Source: Ktedonobacteria bacterium brp13
GTDB taxonomy: Bacteria > Chloroflexota > Ktedonobacteria > Ktedonobacterales > Ktedonobacteraceae
Assembly: GCA_015099395.1 (NCBI GenBank)
Contig: AP024096.1
Coordinates: forward strand, 8,287,485 to 8,351,484
Direction of reading: 5' to 3'
DNA length: 64,000 nt
Below, in pieces: positions 1 through 9,715 of the stretch. Both the position numbers and the translations under genes were made by a program. Position 1 is the first letter of the stretch. Each line of letters opens with the position of its first letter. Under the pieces are notes generated by a model, which was not told the origin of the DNA, ran no database searches, and worked only from the letters and a program-made list of their open reading frames with translations.

Positions 1-400
1 TGCCAATTAAGTAGTAATTGATGAGCTTTCGTAGATCGAAGCGCATCTTTTCTGCCTCTAATAAAGATTGCCATTGATATGAACTGATCACCACGCCAAG
101 CATCCCAACAACCCATCCTATCAATAATTCTCCATCGTCAACACGACGCAGATTCTGTAGGATGCCTGCCCAGGAGTTGTGTGCAAAGGCATAGGCCAGG
201 AGGGCGAGTGTGCACCCGATCCGCACTGTAACAGTGATGAGTCGAGTATACTTTTTTCTGCTGCGCGTCTCTACAACAGGGATGGATTCAGAGATCATGC
301 CTGCTTCTATCTCTGGACGTCTTATATCCGCGCCTGGTTTGTGGTGAGATGTTCTTTCTTCCTCATGAGGAAGAGTTGATTCGGATAGTGGTAAACTCAT
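1..400 (-). CDS. Flippase-like / lysylphosphatidylglycerol synthase TM-type membrane protein (N-terminal part)
   Basis: The frame is open from an ATG at 400 to the window edge, so only about 133 N-terminal residues are visible and the C-terminus is missing. The first 50 residues are hydrophilic and acidic and are followed by a basic RSRKKYTR stretch. A membrane segment (about residues 55-75) and a second hydrophobic helix (GWVVGMLGVVISSYQW) come next, then a charged turn and LINYYLIG. The short hydrophobic helix, SYQWQSLL and YYLIG order resembles the start of the flippase-like (UPF0104, LPG_synthase_TM) family, whose members move or modify lipids in the inner membrane. The assignment rests on the N-terminus only. 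It lies beside sugar-nucleotide and glycosyltransferase genes on the same strand, which fits a role in envelope glycolipid synthesis (inference). Confidence 0.55.
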   Translation of the reverse strand, partial: MSLPLSESTLPHEEERTSHHKPGADIRRPEIEAGMISESIPVVETRSRKKYTRLITVTVRIGCTLALLAYAFAHNSWAGILQNLRRVDDGELLIGWVVGMLGVVISSYQWQSLLEAEKMRFDLRKLINYYLIG

Positions 401-473
401 GACACCTCATATTCTCGTCATGTTGACGAGAAGAGCGTGCTTATGTCTCCACTCTTCTCGTCTGAGGCGAAGA

Positions 474-1436
474 CTACGCTGTATGGACGAGTCGGTAGAG
501 TGAACGGGCATACTCAAACTCGTTGGCCAGACCTTCTTGGAGTGAGACAAGTGGTTGATAGTTCAAGAAGTGTTGTGCTTTAGTTGTATCGGCGAATGTA
601 TGCCGTACATCTCCGTGTTGGCGTTCCTCGAAGTTGACCTGGACGCTACTGCTACTGACCTGCGATAAGATGTCGACCACACTTCTGAGTGTGACACGTG
701 AACCCCCTGCGATATTCATCACCTGCCCAATAGCAGTATTCGAAGTAGCGGCACACAGGTTCGCCTCGACAATATCGGAGATGTAGGTGAAATCTCGTGT
801 CTGGAGACCATCATCATAGATTCGAATAGGCTCATGATGAAGAACTGCTTTGCAGAAGCGATGGAAGGCCATATCCGGTCGCTGGCGGGGTCCGTACACT
901 GTGAAGTAGCGTAGAGAGACCGTAGGCAGACCGAAATTATGATGGTAAAGCGTACAGAGATTTTCTGCTGCGAGCTTGGTCACGCCATATGGTGAGTAGG
1001 GACGCAATTGTGCATCTTCAGTGATTGGAAACTGCAGTGCGTCTCCATAGACTGAGGATGACGAAGCATAGACGATACGCTTCACGTTACCAACACGCAA
1101 CGCTGTTTCCAATAGACGCTGTGTGGCAAGAACGTTGCATTCTGTATAGCGTGCGAACTCCGCTCCCCAACTGGCTCTTACCCCTGCCTGTGCCGCCTGA
1201 TGAAAGATCCAGTCAACCCCATTAAGCAGAGGAAGTAGTGGTAAATGTGTTAGATTGCCTTCAACGAATGTAAAGGTTTTCCAGGAACGAGGGCCTTCAA
1301 GATTTTTCTCCTTGATTGAACGATCATAATAATCTATAAATGCATCAATACCACAGACCTCATGTCCATCCTCAAGCAAGCGCTCTGCCAGGTGGGAACC
1401 AACAAAGCCTGCGGCACCTGTTACAATACAGCGCAT
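474..1436 (-). CDS. NAD-dependent epimerase/dehydratase (UDP-sugar epimerase-like)
   Basis: An extended short-chain dehydrogenase of about 320 residues. The ATG at 1436 was chosen over an upstream ATG at 1469 because AAGGAG sits 6 bases before it and the protein then begins directly with the Rossmann strand MRCIVTGAAGFVGSHLAE (GxxGxxG). The catalytic SSSSVYG...SPYGVTKLAAE segment carries the Ser/Thr and YxxxK residues, and RYFTVYGPRQRPDMAFHRF is typical of UDP-glucuronate or UDP-glucose 4-epimerases and related dTDP-sugar enzymes. It probably interconverts nucleotide sugars for the neighbouring glycosyltransferases in cell-surface polysaccharide synthesis. The exact substrate cannot be read from sequence alone. 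The gene lies about 50 bases after the GT4 gene on the same strand, consistent with one transcript. Confidence 0.85.
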   Translation of the reverse strand: MRCIVTGAAGFVGSHLAERLLEDGHEVCGIDAFIDYYDRSIKEKNLEGPRSWKTFTFVEGNLTHLPLLPLLNGVDWIFHQAAQAGVRASWGAEFARYTECNVLATQRLLETALRVGNVKRIVYASSSSVYGDALQFPITEDAQLRPYSPYGVTKLAAENLCTLYHHNFGLPTVSLRYFTVYGPRQRPDMAFHRFCKAVLHHEPIRIYDDGLQTRDFTYISDIVEANLCAATSNTAIGQVMNIAGGSRVTLRSVVDILSQVSSSSVQVNFEERQHGDVRHTFADTTKAQHFLNYQPLVSLQEGLANEFEYARSLYRLVHTA

Positions 1437-1485
1437 AATGTTCTCCTTCATAGCGGACATAACGAACATAACGAATATGGTTTGC

Positions 1486-2676
1486 TTATGCGGCTGAGCC
1501 CAATACCTCAGCGGTAAATTCTTTTTGTACGTGCATACTTTTTTCTACAAACACTCGCCAACTATAGTGTTCTTCTGCAAACAGTCGTCCATTTTCCCCT
1601 AGAGCTTTAGCTTTTTCAGGTGCTTGCAAAAGGGCGATGGCTCCCTCTGCCAGTCCTTCGGGTGTTGCTGCTACCAATTGTGCACTCTCTGGTGAGAGTA
1701 CTTGTGTCTGAGAGAAGATCGCAGTAGCAAGGATCGGCTTGCCTGAACGCATATAGGTATAGAGCTTGAGTGGTGTATTGGTCCCTTTACTGCGTGGGCT
1801 GAGTAGAATATCCGCCAGTGCCATATAGGCGGGCATTTCAGCGAGTTGCCGCTGTCCCGTAAAGCGCACCATCGCAGCGACCCCCAATCTTTCTGCCATC
1901 GCGCTGTAGCGGCGTACCTGTTCTGATTGTCCTCCTACCAGTACATAGCGTGCTGTTGGATAGTGTCTTTGTACCAGAGGGATACTCTGTAGCAACAGGT
2001 CAATTCCCTGGTAGCTTTCCAGGGTTCCTGTATAGAGCAGGACCGGTCCTTCTGCCAGTTGTAGTTGGTCGCGGAGTTGCGCAACCTGGGTCTCTGGAGG
2101 AGGGGGTAGGCTCTCATCAACGGCTGAATTTTCGATCAGGTGAATGGGAGTTTTACTCGTCATGCGCCTGGCTGTTGTCTCGATGTCAGGACAGATAGCG
2201 ATAACTCCATGTGCCTGGCGTACGATAAGCTTCTGGACTGTTTCAACCATGCTAATAAGCATACGGTTCTGCGTAAACTCCGAGCTCACAATCTGTTGAG
2301 AGAGGTCGGAATGCATATAGTAAAGATGCTTGCGACCAAAGAGCGCCGCAAGCATAACCCCCATCAATCCAGCCTCTTCATGCGTATGTAAGCAGTCGTA
2401 GTTTGCTCGACAGAGTTGCCAGAGGGCCAGGAAAAAGACGAGGATATCCAACGGAATCTTGGCGAACGAGGGACCGACTTTGACTTGCTGTATTCCGGGA
2501 AGTGCCGGAATACGAAAGATTCTCAGTCCGGGTAGGTTCACTTCTTTCCCTAGATGATAGGTCACCAGATCGACTTCATGACCCATACTGAGCAATACCT
2601 TAATGTGATGATAGATAGCGAATGGGGCACCGCGCTCTTCTAGAAATGGTTGTGGCGCGATCATTAATATCTTCAC
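1486..2676 (-). CDS. Glycosyltransferase family 4 (GT-B fold)
   Basis: Transfers a sugar from an activated donor to a glycan or lipid acceptor at the cytoplasmic face of the membrane. About 396 residues. A GTG at 2676 is preferred because AGAGG lies 8 bases upstream and the protein then starts VKILMIAPQPFLEERGAPF, the usual first strand and glycine loop of GT4 enzymes; an ATG at 2706 would add 10 charged residues. The C-terminal donor-binding half shows LLYTGTLESYQGIDLLL, then a PLKLYTYMRSGKPILAT segment that corresponds to the nucleotide-sugar binding loop of the family. The gene is part of a minus-strand group with an epimerase and a GT2 enzyme. Acceptor and donor are unknown. Confidence 0.87.
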   Translation of the reverse strand: MKILMIAPQPFLEERGAPFAIYHHIKVLLSMGHEVDLVTYHLGKEVNLPGLRIFRIPALPGIQQVKVGPSFAKIPLDILVFFLALWQLCRANYDCLHTHEEAGLMGVMLAALFGRKHLYYMHSDLSQQIVSSEFTQNRMLISMVETVQKLIVRQAHGVIAICPDIETTARRMTSKTPIHLIENSAVDESLPPPPETQVAQLRDQLQLAEGPVLLYTGTLESYQGIDLLLQSIPLVQRHYPTARYVLVGGQSEQVRRYSAMAERLGVAAMVRFTGQRQLAEMPAYMALADILLSPRSKGTNTPLKLYTYMRSGKPILATAIFSQTQVLSPESAQLVAATPEGLAEGAIALLQAPEKAKALGENGRLFAEEHYSWRVFVEKSMHVQKEFTAEVLGSAA

Positions 2677-2706
2677 TGTATTTCCTCTTTCTCTTTTTAT
2701 CTCCAT

Positions 2707-2750
2707 CCATGCCCAGCATCATAGACAAGGGACTATGGCGTTGGGCATGG
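2707..2750. repeat. Inverted repeat upstream of the GT4 gene
   Basis: CCATGCCCA at 2707-2715 is complementary to TGGGCATGG at 2742-2750, and a flanking CTCC/GGAG pairing can extend the stem. It lies between the GT2 stop and the GT4 start, so it could be an intercistronic hairpin or an operator. No T-run follows. Confidence 0.5.
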
Positions 2751-2806
2751 AGGAGCTATAAGTGTAGCCATAAAGCAGCCGCGGAGGGGACATATACATA
2801 TATAGG

Positions 2807-2840
2807 AGGTGATAGCTCTGCCCCCACAGGGCTATCACCT
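2807..2840. repeat. Hairpin in the GT2-GT4 gap
   Basis: AGGTGATAGC at 2807-2816 pairs perfectly with GCTATCACCT at 2831-2840 around a 14-base loop. It lies just after the stop of the minus-strand GT2 gene and may act as a transcript-end or processing hairpin. There is no T-run on the minus strand, so it is not called a terminator. Confidence 0.5.
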
Positions 2841-2874
2841 TGGGCGATAGGATCGGTATTGTTATGTATGACCT

Positions 2875-3945
2875 TTAGTGGGTATAAGTAGTTTCGCGGG
2901 GTTGTGCTGTTGACGCTGTTGGCCCTGTGGTCTGTGTTGGGGATAGCCCAGGTCTATCTTGTTCGGGAAGTACTTGCTTGAGTGTATAGATGTGTTTGTC
3001 CTGCGCTTCGTAGTAGGTTCTGGAGAGCATTTCAGCGATGAGCCCTAACATAATGCTGAGTAGGCCGACACCTGCGAAGAGGGAGGTTTCGGGCAACAAT
3101 GAGGTGCGCTGCCTCTCTCTTCGCTCTGGTATAATGTGGCGACCGATATCGATAGCCGCTGTGGCTATACTCAGACCAATAGCTGCGATGCCAACGGAGC
3201 CAAAAGCATAGAGCGGCTTGGTCGTATAGCTACCCAGAAACTTGAGTGTCGTAAGATCGTAGAGTACACGTATCACGCGAGAGATGCCATATTTAGATTT
3301 GCCGAACTGGCGCGCATGGTGTTGGACCGGCAGTTCAGTAATTGCTGCACCGGCCAGCGCAGCGTAGGCCGGAATGAAACGGTGCATCTCCCCATACAGC
3401 CGAATATGACGAAAGACCTCATAACGATATGCCTTAAGCGTACAGCCATAGTCATGGAGATGAACACCAGTAACCTTTGAGATAAGTTGATTGGCAATCC
3501 TTGAGGGAAATTTGCGGCTCCACTGCGCATCCTGCCGATCTTTGCGCCAGCCACTGACAACATCGTAGCCTTCATCGATCTTTGCAAGTAGGCGTGGAAT
3601 ATCGACTGGATCGTTTTGGAGATCGCCATCCATAAAGATCAGTATCTCACCCTGGCTTTGTGCTACTCCGGCCGCCATTGCCGCCGTCTGCCCAAAGTTA
3701 CGGCGGAATTGGACAACACGTACATGTGTATCTTTGTCTAGCAGGCGGCATAATTGCGCAAACGAGTTATCTGTACTGCCATCATCGATATAAATGATTT
3801 CATAAGAGAAACTCTGTTGTGTCAATACTGTGTGCAGGCGCTCGTGAAGCAGTGGTATATTCTCTTCTTCATTATGGATGGGCACAATGACAGACAGGTA
3901 ATGTGACCGTATTTCCTCTGGACTTTTCACAGGTAGCTCCTTCAT
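2875..3945 (-). CDS. Glycosyltransferase family 2 with two C-terminal TM helices (DPM1/GtrB-like)
   Basis: 356 residues. The N-terminal GT-A domain begins LSVIVPIHNEEENIPLL, contains YIDDGSTDNS for nucleotide binding and the metal-binding FMDGDLQNDP (DxD) motif, and the YDVVSGWRKDRQD segment typical of polyprenyl-phosphate glycosyltransferases. Two hydrophobic segments near residues 240-262 and 290-310 anchor the enzyme. Members move a sugar such as glucose, mannose or aminoarabinose onto undecaprenyl phosphate, which then feeds periplasmic glycosylation. The C-terminal 45 residues are polar and Pro/Thr-rich. No strong ribosome binding site precedes the ATG. A dispersed hairpin repeat lies only 16 bases upstream of the start. 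Confidence 0.88.
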   Translation of the reverse strand: MKELPVKSPEEIRSHYLSVIVPIHNEEENIPLLHERLHTVLTQQSFSYEIIYIDDGSTDNSFAQLCRLLDKDTHVRVVQFRRNFGQTAAMAAGVAQSQGEILIFMDGDLQNDPVDIPRLLAKIDEGYDVVSGWRKDRQDAQWSRKFPSRIANQLISKVTGVHLHDYGCTLKAYRYEVFRHIRLYGEMHRFIPAYAALAGAAITELPVQHHARQFGKSKYGISRVIRVLYDLTTLKFLGSYTTKPLYAFGSVGIAAIGLSIATAAIDIGRHIIPERRERQRTSLLPETSLFAGVGLLSIMLGLIAEMLSRTYYEAQDKHIYTLKQVLPEQDRPGLSPTQTTGPTASTAQPRETTYTH

Positions 3946-3960
3946 ATGCTCTACTAAGGT

Positions 3961-4030
3961 CTTAATCCGAAAACCCGTGCTCCTGGTGTTGCTAGCGTTA
4001 TGAGTTCAGGTCTTCAGATAAGCAGTAAGA
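3961..4030. repeat. Dispersed hairpin repeat, copy 1
   Basis: An imperfect inverted repeat. The left arm (3961-3978) contains TAATCCGAAAACCCG and the right arm (4005-4029) contains CAGGTCTTCAGATAAGCAG, which is nearly its reverse complement. The same arm sequences occur at 12462-12533 and 61093-61168. It sits between the 919-residue surface protein gene and the GT2 gene, immediately upstream of the latter. Confidence 0.6.
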
Positions 4031-4146
4031 AAGCTATGAATATTATTCGATATTGATATATTCTTGTATTTGATACAATCGTCAGATTGAGCGATCGTCT
4101 TTAGGTACCAGGAAGGAGCCAGGCCATCTATGCCTCTCAACAGGTG

Positions 4147-6906
4147 CTATGAGGCATTCCCGTTGATATTTAATTCTGGTTTGCCGAAGTAGATCTGATT
4201 ATTGTTATAGCTAGTAACCTGGACCAGGATACGATTATTTGGTCCAGCATAGCTATCTAGATTGTCGGTTGTGAATGCGCTATGTTGATCAAGCTGCATA
4301 TTCTCCCACTTGTTTGTCTGCCAGTTGAAGATGCGTTCTTGCATGGAACTGCTATGGGCGGTAGAGCCGTTGCCCTGGCCATTCGGGTTGTTGATCAGAT
4401 CGGGAACACTGATCGTGACATTGCTAATATAGGCATGTGGCGTAGCGGGCATGTTTAAGGAGAACGTAACGTTCCCTGAAGAGAGCGAATAAGCTCCGGG
4501 CAGAACTTCAGAGGCATCAAAACTGTTGATATTGACGACCTCACCGGTCACAAAATCATGAGGAAGATCGAGTATACCCGTATAGGTAAGGTTGAGTGGC
4601 ATCTGGATAAAGTTCAGATGGAGTCCCTGTGGATCGACATTATTGACGGTCGTTGACGTGTTATTGTCTGTAATGCGCTGACTGGCCCAGCCGATAAGAG
4701 TAGCTTGCGTTCCATCGAGTAGAAGTGGATCGGTGCTGTTCTTATAGTTAGGATCGGGGATCTGCCCTCCGGTGACATAGATAATCCCCTTGTTGGTGAT
4801 CGCATGTGTCTGGCAGGGACCTCCGCAGGGAGTATACGAGTAACCGACACCGCTCAAAGCTGAAAGCATAGCCATATGCAGGTCAAAATCGTCAGGTGGT
4901 TGCTGTTTGTTTTTATATGGAAAGTATTGGGCAGGCAGGTTAGCGGCTTTCTCGATCTGATCCGCCAGTGACAACTCAGGTGCAGTTGTTGTATTTTTGA
5001 GCTGAGTATCGATCTTCTTTGTCTCTTTAGGCGCGAGATGCCCAAGGGAGATAAAGTTGTGTGGGAACAGGATATAGACGTCATTCAAGCTAGTTAGTAG
5101 TTTGTTCGTAATGGTACCAATGACGCGGTCATTGCGTAACGAGAGATTGTTTGTGATCTGTCCTTGTAGGTGTTGATCTTGCTCTGTGATGACCGGGTTC
5201 ATTGTCCAGAGGTCAGGGTTACTTATCGTCAGGTTGGTCCCGTCAGGTGCAGAGGTAACCGTCGTTGGCGTATCGTTATGTGATTGTTGTGGAATAGCCG
5301 AGTTGCTATCGAGATACGGTTGAGCGATCGGCTCTGCAAGATTATTGCCAGGTATCTGCAGATTTACATCGCCTGCGCGAGGTGCGAGTACACCCATATA
5401 GGTGGTGGTATGAGCAGTAGTTCCATCCTGTCCAATCTGTGTAATAGAGATGCTATTATCTGTGACGGCACCATTGCGCTCATAGGTAGCCAGACTATAG
5501 GCGAGCAGTGAGCTGATGACCAGTATGCAGACGACAATCTGACCATTGTAGCGTCGCCAGTAAGGTCGTTTATGAAGCAGGAGTGCTCGTAATGGTCCCA
5601 GTAAGAGAAGATAGCCGATGAGCAGCAGGATAATTGCCAGGGTCCCCTGCGGCATAGAAGGAGTCAGAAAGTTGACCAGTCCACCGCGAGCCAGAATTTC
5701 TCCAGGTCCTGCATCATAGCTCTGTGCACTGGTTGAGATTAGTAGAGCATTGCCCATCGCGCTCTCCAGTACAGTTTGCCAGAAGAGTGGAGCAGAGGTC
5801 CATGTGCTGAGTGGAGCAGAGGCCGGGTCAAGTGCCAGATAATCAATCGTGCCACTTCCCTGATGTGCCTGTACAATCAATGGGATAGTGTCCCCACTCG
5901 TAGCGAGCAATGTCGTCACACTTGAAAATGCCGCCGAATCCTGTATGCTAGCGGTGTTGATAATGGGTGAAGTCGTAAGTTTGTCGACATCAATTGGGGT
6001 AGTGAGTTTTGGACTTCCATCGACAGTATTCGTGAGCGGGTTCCCATTAAACGTGAGGAGGTGCGTGTGCGCTGGTAGTACATCGAAGCCATGAATGTTG
6101 ATCGGACGTAAATCAGCAGGGAGCGGTCCCAGGGTCTTTACCCAGTTGGAGCCTCCCACAATGACGAGTGCTCCTCCTCGATTGACCCAGATACGCAATG
6201 CTGTCATTTGTTGTGCGCTGAGCGTCCGCGTTGAAAAATCATCCAGTACAAGAGCGTCAAAGTTTTCCAGTACCGCCTCCGATGAAGGCATTGTGGTTGC
6301 TGTAAGCTTTGAGACCATCGTATTATCGGTCTGTCCAGGCAAATTCATCTTCAAAAGTTGTGCCTGGGTCAGCGAATTATCGGAGAGTACCCCGATCAAT
6401 ATATATCCGGGCTGAATCTCCGCTCCTGGCTTGCTTGCTTGCGTAACTACTGCTTTACCATGTGTATCTATCAATGTTGCCTGGAAGCCGCGCGTAATCA
6501 AGCTACCTGTATTATGAGGAGCATAAATAGTAAATTGTCGCTGCTGTCCTTTATCCAGGGTAATAGCTTGCATGAATTGCCAGGGTGAGACCGTATCAAC
6601 ATTGCTTGCTTGATAGCTACTAGAATACGATTGGACCGCAAGCTTCCCTGTGAACATTTCACCCGGGTTGGTTAAGGTCACTCGCACAGGAGTCCAATAG
6701 CCTACTCTATACACGTCATCAAAGCCAGCGTCGATATTTATAGTAGGATAGAGTGTTTTAGCCTTGACGCTAGTATGTGTGCCTGTACTCGTTGCATAGT
6801 GCACCATGAATACCGAGACCAGAGCGATGACACAAAATAGCCCGCATCCAACGAATAGTAGACGGGTGATTGATGACCGAGGCCAGCCATGATGGCTAGT
6901 ACGCAT
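4147..6906 (-). CDS. Large membrane-anchored extracytoplasmic protein, unknown function
   Basis: 919 residues. The N-terminus has a signal-anchor (about residues 14-35, hydrophobic LFVGCGLFCVIALVSVFMV). A beta-rich extracytoplasmic part follows, with a Rossmann-like segment near residues 205-255 (LVLDDFSTRTLSAQQMTAL, GGALVIVGGSNW) resembling the glutamine-amidotransferase-like fold seen in bacterial surface and ABC-associated proteins. Two close membrane helices lie near 425-445 and 455-475. The second half (480-919) is a Thr/Asn-rich beta-type domain with a CGGPC pair. No enzymatic motif is recognised. It may be an exporter- or cell-wall-associated surface component. It lies at the upstream end of the minus-strand glycosyltransferase group, but the 200-base gap makes cotranscription uncertain. 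Confidence 0.7.
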   Translation of the reverse strand: MRTSHHGWPRSSITRLLFVGCGLFCVIALVSVFMVHYATSTGTHTSVKAKTLYPTINIDAGFDDVYRVGYWTPVRVTLTNPGEMFTGKLAVQSYSSSYQASNVDTVSPWQFMQAITLDKGQQRQFTIYAPHNTGSLITRGFQATLIDTHGKAVVTQASKPGAEIQPGYILIGVLSDNSLTQAQLLKMNLPGQTDNTMVSKLTATTMPSSEAVLENFDALVLDDFSTRTLSAQQMTALRIWVNRGGALVIVGGSNWVKTLGPLPADLRPINIHGFDVLPAHTHLLTFNGNPLTNTVDGSPKLTTPIDVDKLTTSPIINTASIQDSAAFSSVTTLLATSGDTIPLIVQAHQGSGTIDYLALDPASAPLSTWTSAPLFWQTVLESAMGNALLISTSAQSYDAGPGEILARGGLVNFLTPSMPQGTLAIILLLIGYLLLLGPLRALLLHKRPYWRRYNGQIVVCILVISSLLAYSLATYERNGAVTDNSISITQIGQDGTTAHTTTYMGVLAPRAGDVNLQIPGNNLAEPIAQPYLDSNSAIPQQSHNDTPTTVTSAPDGTNLTISNPDLWTMNPVITEQDQHLQGQITNNLSLRNDRVIGTITNKLLTSLNDVYILFPHNFISLGHLAPKETKKIDTQLKNTTTAPELSLADQIEKAANLPAQYFPYKNKQQPPDDFDLHMAMLSALSGVGYSYTPCGGPCQTHAITNKGIIYVTGGQIPDPNYKNSTDPLLLDGTQATLIGWASQRITDNNTSTTVNNVDPQGLHLNFIQMPLNLTYTGILDLPHDFVTGEVVNINSFDASEVLPGAYSLSSGNVTFSLNMPATPHAYISNVTISVPDLINNPNGQGNGSTAHSSSMQERIFNWQTNKWENMQLDQHSAFTTDNLDSYAGPNNRILVQVTSYNNNQIYFGKPELNINGNAS

Positions 6907-7152
6907 TCTTCAATGGCCCTTTCCTGCTGGTATAAGCTAGCGCTACACATGATGATAGAAAGCGCAGCAATTTGAGTCAGCATGCTATAAGATTGAATAC
7001 GTATTACAATAGTAAGTTTTTAGATCGCTTTTGTCTAGTGCTTGCAAGAGGTGTTACGGGCATAAAAAGGAGCTGCGACTGCGTGTTATGGCGGTAACTC
7101 GCTATTTTCTGTAGCTGAGGCTTTTTGCTTATCACTATGCTCTTTTTGCTTG

Positions 7153-9624
7153 CTACTCTTTCTCGTTAGTGTTGGGAAGCAGCCCTAGACGATATTTGAG
7201 GTCATACTTGAGAATAAATTCAAGCTCATCCTCGTCCATCCCATAGTGTTGTGCCAGTGTCCGATCAATGGCATCAATGATAGCTTTTGACTTGCGTGCG
7301 TAGATTGTATAGCTCCCAGTACTGCCTCGTTTTAGATGTTTGCCGTAGCGCTGAAAATCCTCCATAAGTTGCTGACTATACGTGCGTAACTGCTGTATGC
7401 ACTCAGGATCATCTGGATAAGAGAAGTGAAAGCCGAAGAGCATATAATCTTTCAGGTTAAAGCTGTCGAACGTGACGGTATAGTACCACCAGAAGAGTGA
7501 ACTATTGAAAAGAGCGACAAATACATCACGGTCGTAGCCTGTACGAAAGTAGCATTGTTTATTAGATGTGGTGTGATAGGGCCAGGGGAAGTTGATAAAG
7601 ATTTTCCAGTAGAGGCCACCCGCTGAACGGTAGTACATCGTATTGTCTCGTACTTCTTGATCAGGACGTCGTGTAAGGTACGTGCCGACGACCTCTTGCG
7701 CGAGCACTTTCGTAAGAATGCTATTTTCACAGGGATCGCCAAACTTTGGATAGTAGTGTGTATTCGCAGGATCGAGCGGAGCTGTTACTTTGCTGTAGTT
7801 TAGAAGTTTGAACAGGTGCGGGCGCTGCTCGCTGCTCCATTTGAGCAGGTGTGTGCTAAAACGTTGCTCCCGACCTTCAATCTTGCCCAGGAAGACGGCT
7901 GTTGGAATGCTGGCGGTCTTTCCTCCAGAAAAGAGCATGGAGGGGCGGAAGTGATAGAACGAGATCCAACTGACGGGAAACCAGTGCCGAAAAGCAGTGA
8001 GAAATGTATGCATATTTTTGGTGGCGAAGGCTGCGAGTGGTAGGATCATACCACTACGTCCGTAGGGTGCGAGGAGCTGTCTACTGCGCTCAACGACGCA
8101 CGTGTAGAGGTTTGCGCAGCGGTAGGTCGTAAAGTGCTGCAACGAATAGATCCAGCTCTGGTGTGTGTGTTCAACATAGGGTGGGTTGCCGATAATGACG
8201 CTAAAGCCTCCTTGTGCGAATACCTTTGGGAAAGCCGTATGCCAGTCGAACAGCTCTTCGTTGGCTAGTACTTCTGTTTTTGTCGCTTTCGTCGCTGTGG
8301 ACGTTGGGATAAACAGCAGTGGAAGAAGGGCATTCCCGGTCTGGATCGTTTGCTCAAGTTCCGGCAGCGTCTCTAGTGCACCGATCTCTTGTACCTGAGC
8401 GATCAACTTGAGTAGGAGGCGCAACTGACAGATCTCTATTGCCTCTTGCATGATATCAACGCCATAAAGATTGTTGGTAAGGATTGTCTTGAGGCTATGA
8501 TAGCGCTGATTGATGCGTCTGGCATTGATCTGTGTAGCCGTGGACGCTACTCCTTCCTCCGGTACCGTGCATGTCTGTGCATTACAAGAGAGATAGTATT
8601 GCCGAGCAAGGCAGGTCTCATACAGAGGGAGAAGTATATTGAGTGCTGCTAGCAGGAATGCACCTGTGCCGCAGGTCGGATCGAGAATAGTCAGGTGTGT
8701 AAGCTGTTCATAGCAGCACTGAAGCGTTGTTTGTTCGGTGAGACTGGTGAGCAGGTCGCATGTAAGATGACAAAGATTCAGGTTCTCAGTGATCAGATCG
8801 TCAATGGAGTGAATACTGCCCGCACGTAATGCTGCATAGAGTTTCTGATAGCGCTGTTGACGCTGAGCATAATCATACATAGTCTCCCCTGGCAAGTACT
8901 CCTGCGTGCGTACGGATGCTTGAATATAACGTTCTGGCTGATCCTGGAGTAATTGCCAGCAAGCGCTGTTAGACATGAAGAGTTCTGGACACTGTCGGTT
9001 GAGCATCTCTAGATAAAAAGGGAGAATGGTATTGCTGACAATGTAGTCAGTGACGTCTTCCCGCGTATAGTATGCACCCATCTGTTGCTGGTTGGCTGAT
9101 TGTTCAAAGATATACCCAAGAATATCGGGTGTTAAGACTCCATCGATCCTGCCAGGTGGCTTTTCAAGGTACCACGTATAGCAATCGAAGAAGGCGAACA
9201 GGCGACTGAATGCACTATTGGGTATAGCGAGTTGTGGGTAACGAGCCTCGATAGCATGCTGTGTAAAAATCTTCTTACTCAGCATAAGGATTGGATGCAT
9301 CGAGTCCTGAATGAGAGTTGTCGAGGTTGTCTGTAGTACCTGTCTATAAAACAACGTAGGGTCATCGTATTGTTGGGATTGGTATAAGTGGTGTGTGAGA
9401 TAGTCGGGATCGTTGTCTAACAGTCGTTGATGCTGCATAAAATAGAGCACCATTAAGCGGTTCAGCAGCAATGTTGTAAGTTGCTCTTGTTCAGCAGGCG
9501 TCATGAATGGCTCTGCGAATTGAAGGTGTTGCTGAAGTGTGCTGTGCTCTGTTTTGAAGCGTTCATAGAAGCGCTTGAATGTCAGTTCAACCTGATGGCT
9601 GTTCGCCTGTTGCTTCGCAGACAT
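7153..9624 (-). CDS. Eco57I-type N6-adenine DNA methyltransferase, paralogue A
   Basis: 823 residues. Uses S-adenosylmethionine to methylate adenine in DNA. The SAM-binding motif I is DPTCGTGAF (about residues 315-323) and the catalytic motif IV is NPPY (about 480-483). The N-terminal 150 residues are helical (LLNRLMVLYFMQHQRLL), as in type IIG and related methylases, and the C-terminal 250 residues probably form the target-recognition region. No PD-(D/E)xK nuclease motif is seen at the N-terminus and no helicase or specificity gene is adjacent, so this may be a solitary methylase, or the methylase of a system whose other parts lie outside the window. A second homologue lies directly upstream on the same strand with only a 91-base gap. 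Confidence 0.85.
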   Translation of the reverse strand: MSAKQQANSHQVELTFKRFYERFKTEHSTLQQHLQFAEPFMTPAEQEQLTTLLLNRLMVLYFMQHQRLLDNDPDYLTHHLYQSQQYDDPTLFYRQVLQTTSTTLIQDSMHPILMLSKKIFTQHAIEARYPQLAIPNSAFSRLFAFFDCYTWYLEKPPGRIDGVLTPDILGYIFEQSANQQQMGAYYTREDVTDYIVSNTILPFYLEMLNRQCPELFMSNSACWQLLQDQPERYIQASVRTQEYLPGETMYDYAQRQQRYQKLYAALRAGSIHSIDDLITENLNLCHLTCDLLTSLTEQTTLQCCYEQLTHLTILDPTCGTGAFLLAALNILLPLYETCLARQYYLSCNAQTCTVPEEGVASTATQINARRINQRYHSLKTILTNNLYGVDIMQEAIEICQLRLLLKLIAQVQEIGALETLPELEQTIQTGNALLPLLFIPTSTATKATKTEVLANEELFDWHTAFPKVFAQGGFSVIIGNPPYVEHTHQSWIYSLQHFTTYRCANLYTCVVERSRQLLAPYGRSGMILPLAAFATKNMHTFLTAFRHWFPVSWISFYHFRPSMLFSGGKTASIPTAVFLGKIEGREQRFSTHLLKWSSEQRPHLFKLLNYSKVTAPLDPANTHYYPKFGDPCENSILTKVLAQEVVGTYLTRRPDQEVRDNTMYYRSAGGLYWKIFINFPWPYHTTSNKQCYFRTGYDRDVFVALFNSSLFWWYYTVTFDSFNLKDYMLFGFHFSYPDDPECIQQLRTYSQQLMEDFQRYGKHLKRGSTGSYTIYARKSKAIIDAIDRTLAQHYGMDEDELEFILKYDLKYRLGLLPNTNEKE

Positions 9625-9715
9625 AATAGAACATCCTACACTCTAACAATATGACTTTATGCATATAATATATGCTTTCTATGCAATTTGTAAAGTAGCA
9701 ATTCTAGGGAGTAAT